This document shows positions 63,369-64,000 of a stretch of DNA of 64,000 nt, in pieces. Numbering within the stretch: the first letter of the stretch is position 1; each line of letters opens with the position of its first letter. The stretch spans positions 62,001 through 126,000 of the forward strand of contig NZ_VZDO01000009.1 of NCBI RefSeq assembly GCF_008802405.1, in the 5' to 3' direction. Below the pieces are notes generated by a model that saw only the letters and a program-made list of their open reading frames with translations, made no database searches and was not told the origin of the DNA. The DNA comes from Plantimonas leprariae. Its GTDB lineage: Bacteria; Pseudomonadota; Alphaproteobacteria; Rhizobiales; Rhizobiaceae. Both the position numbers and the translations under genes were made by a program.

Positions 63369-64000
63369 GGCGGCTGCCCGAGCAGGCGGCGGTAGAGGGC
63401 TTCCACGATCGCCGCGACGTGGTCTTCGGTGAAACCCTCGCGAACGCGCCGCGCGGCGGCGTCGCCCATCGCACCGGCGAGCGGCCGGTCGGCGGCGAGC
63501 TGGGCGAAGGCCGCCGCCAGCGCTTCCGGGTCGCCCGGCGGCACGAGCAGACCGTCCTTCCCATCCCGCACCAGAGCCGTGCAGCCCGGCACCATGGTCG
63601 CGACGATTGGCCGGCCGCAGCAGGCGGCTTCCAGCAGGGCGCGGGGCAGCCCCTCCCCCCCGCGCGACGGCAGGCAGGCGACGTGGTGCTCGCGCCAGAC
63701 GCCGGCGACGTCGGAAGTGGGCCCATGCCATTCTATCCCGTCCTCCGTGCCCCAGCGACGAAGATCGGCTTCGGGGATGGCGCGTGGATTGGCCGGGTCC
63801 GGCGCGCCGTAGAGCGACAGCGTCACGTCGGCGCCACCCCGGCGCGCGCGCCGCACCGCTTCCACCGCGACGTCGACCCCCTTCGACCAGAGCATGCGCG
63901 AGACGAGCGCGACGCGTAGGGTCCGCCCGGCCGGCAGCGGGGTCTGCGGATAGGCGGCGGGATCGACCCCCGCGCCCGGCACGAAGACCGCGTCCGGCAT
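63317..64000 (-). CDS. Glycosyltransferase (GT4-like), C-terminal part
   Basis: The last 227 residues of a GT-B glycosyltransferase; the acceptor domain is off the right edge. The visible nucleotide-sugar domain begins near VPGAGVDPAAY and VALVSRMLWSKGVDVAVEAV. The donor-binding EGLPRALLEAACCGRPIVAT holds the E-x7-E pair, and NGLLVPPGDPEALAAA-like text appears as DGLLVPPGDPEALAAA. Probably acts on a polysaccharide or lipid. The ending overlaps the LLM gene by 52 bases; the true stop may thus be as annotated, at 63317. Confidence 0.87.
   Translation of the reverse strand: MPDAVFVPGAGVDPAAYPQTPLPAGRTLRVALVSRMLWSKGVDVAVEAVRRARRGGADVTLSLYGAPDPANPRAIPEADLRRWGTEDGIEWHGPTSDVAGVWREHHVACLPSRGGEGLPRALLEAACCGRPIVATMVPGCTALVRDGKDGLLVPPGDPEALAAAFAQLAADRPLAGAMGDAAARRVREGFTEDHVAAIVEALYRRLLGQPPQPAATISRTSGATLVP

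Overview
This is a gene-dense, very GC-rich chromosomal segment, read here as an alphaproteobacterium of the order Hyphomicrobiales (rhizobial relatives). The family is not resolved; Aurantimonadaceae or Rhizobiaceae-like lineages are possible. Pointers are a CcrM-type GANTC methyltransferase, the gene order ctaC-ctaD-ctaB-coxF-ctaG-ctaE-DUF983-SURF1-ispH-thrB-rnhA, an IalB-family protein, an RT0821/Lpp0805-type lipoprotein, an HWE histidine kinase, and a rhizobial rhamnose locus with ABC uptake and a fused RhaD aldolase-dehydrogenase. No rRNA, tRNA, CRISPR array, insertion sequence or prophage was recognised. Both ends cut genes: the 3' end of mutY on the left and the C-terminal part of a glycosyltransferase on the right.

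Layout. 1-4.1 kb: mutY tail, two HAD hydrolases, a DUF2721 membrane protein, ccrM and a lipoprotein. 4.2-10.6 kb: a tightly packed plus-strand run of thrC, an M16 peptidase, a GNAT acetyltransferase and a membrane GGDEF/EAL protein. 10.6-13.9 kb: yqgE, a DsbD-N-like periplasmic protein, a peroxiredoxin and a DUF6030-like protein. 13.9-23.0 kb: a minus-strand block from ctaC down to rnhA that makes the aa3-type cytochrome c oxidase with its heme and copper assembly factors, then IspH, homoserine kinase and RNase HI. 23.3-29.7 kb: ialB, tldD, pdxH, a lipoprotein, a DnaJ-like protein, fabI, a histidine phosphatase and a Nudix hydrolase.

29.8-41.8 kb is a complete L-rhamnose locus in two divergent arms. 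The minus arm is rhaD, rhaI and an FMN L-lactate dehydrogenase-like gene. The plus arm is rhaR-rhaT-rhaP-rhaQ-rhaS-rhaU-rhaK. Together they import, mutarotate, isomerise, phosphorylate and cleave rhamnose, and probably carry the three-carbon product on to pyruvate. A promoter and a palindrome can be read between the arms.

41.9-64 kb is more accessory: a zinc-type Fur regulator, a GAF/PAS/PAS HWE sensor kinase, a divergent GH13 enzyme coupled to a nucleotidyltransferase-fold protein, and a class III adenylate cyclase. Next come a minus-strand series of SDR, carotenoid oxygenase, RND adaptor and RND pump, then a methyltransferase and a tightly overlapped ABC ATPase / FtsX permease / AttH-lipocalin cluster. 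The end holds several tiny unrecognised proteins, a luciferase-like monooxygenase and the glycosyltransferase. No single gene is a clear novelty. The parts least explained by known biology are the GH13-nucleotidyltransferase pair, the oxygenase-SDR-RND series and the ABC/AttH cluster.
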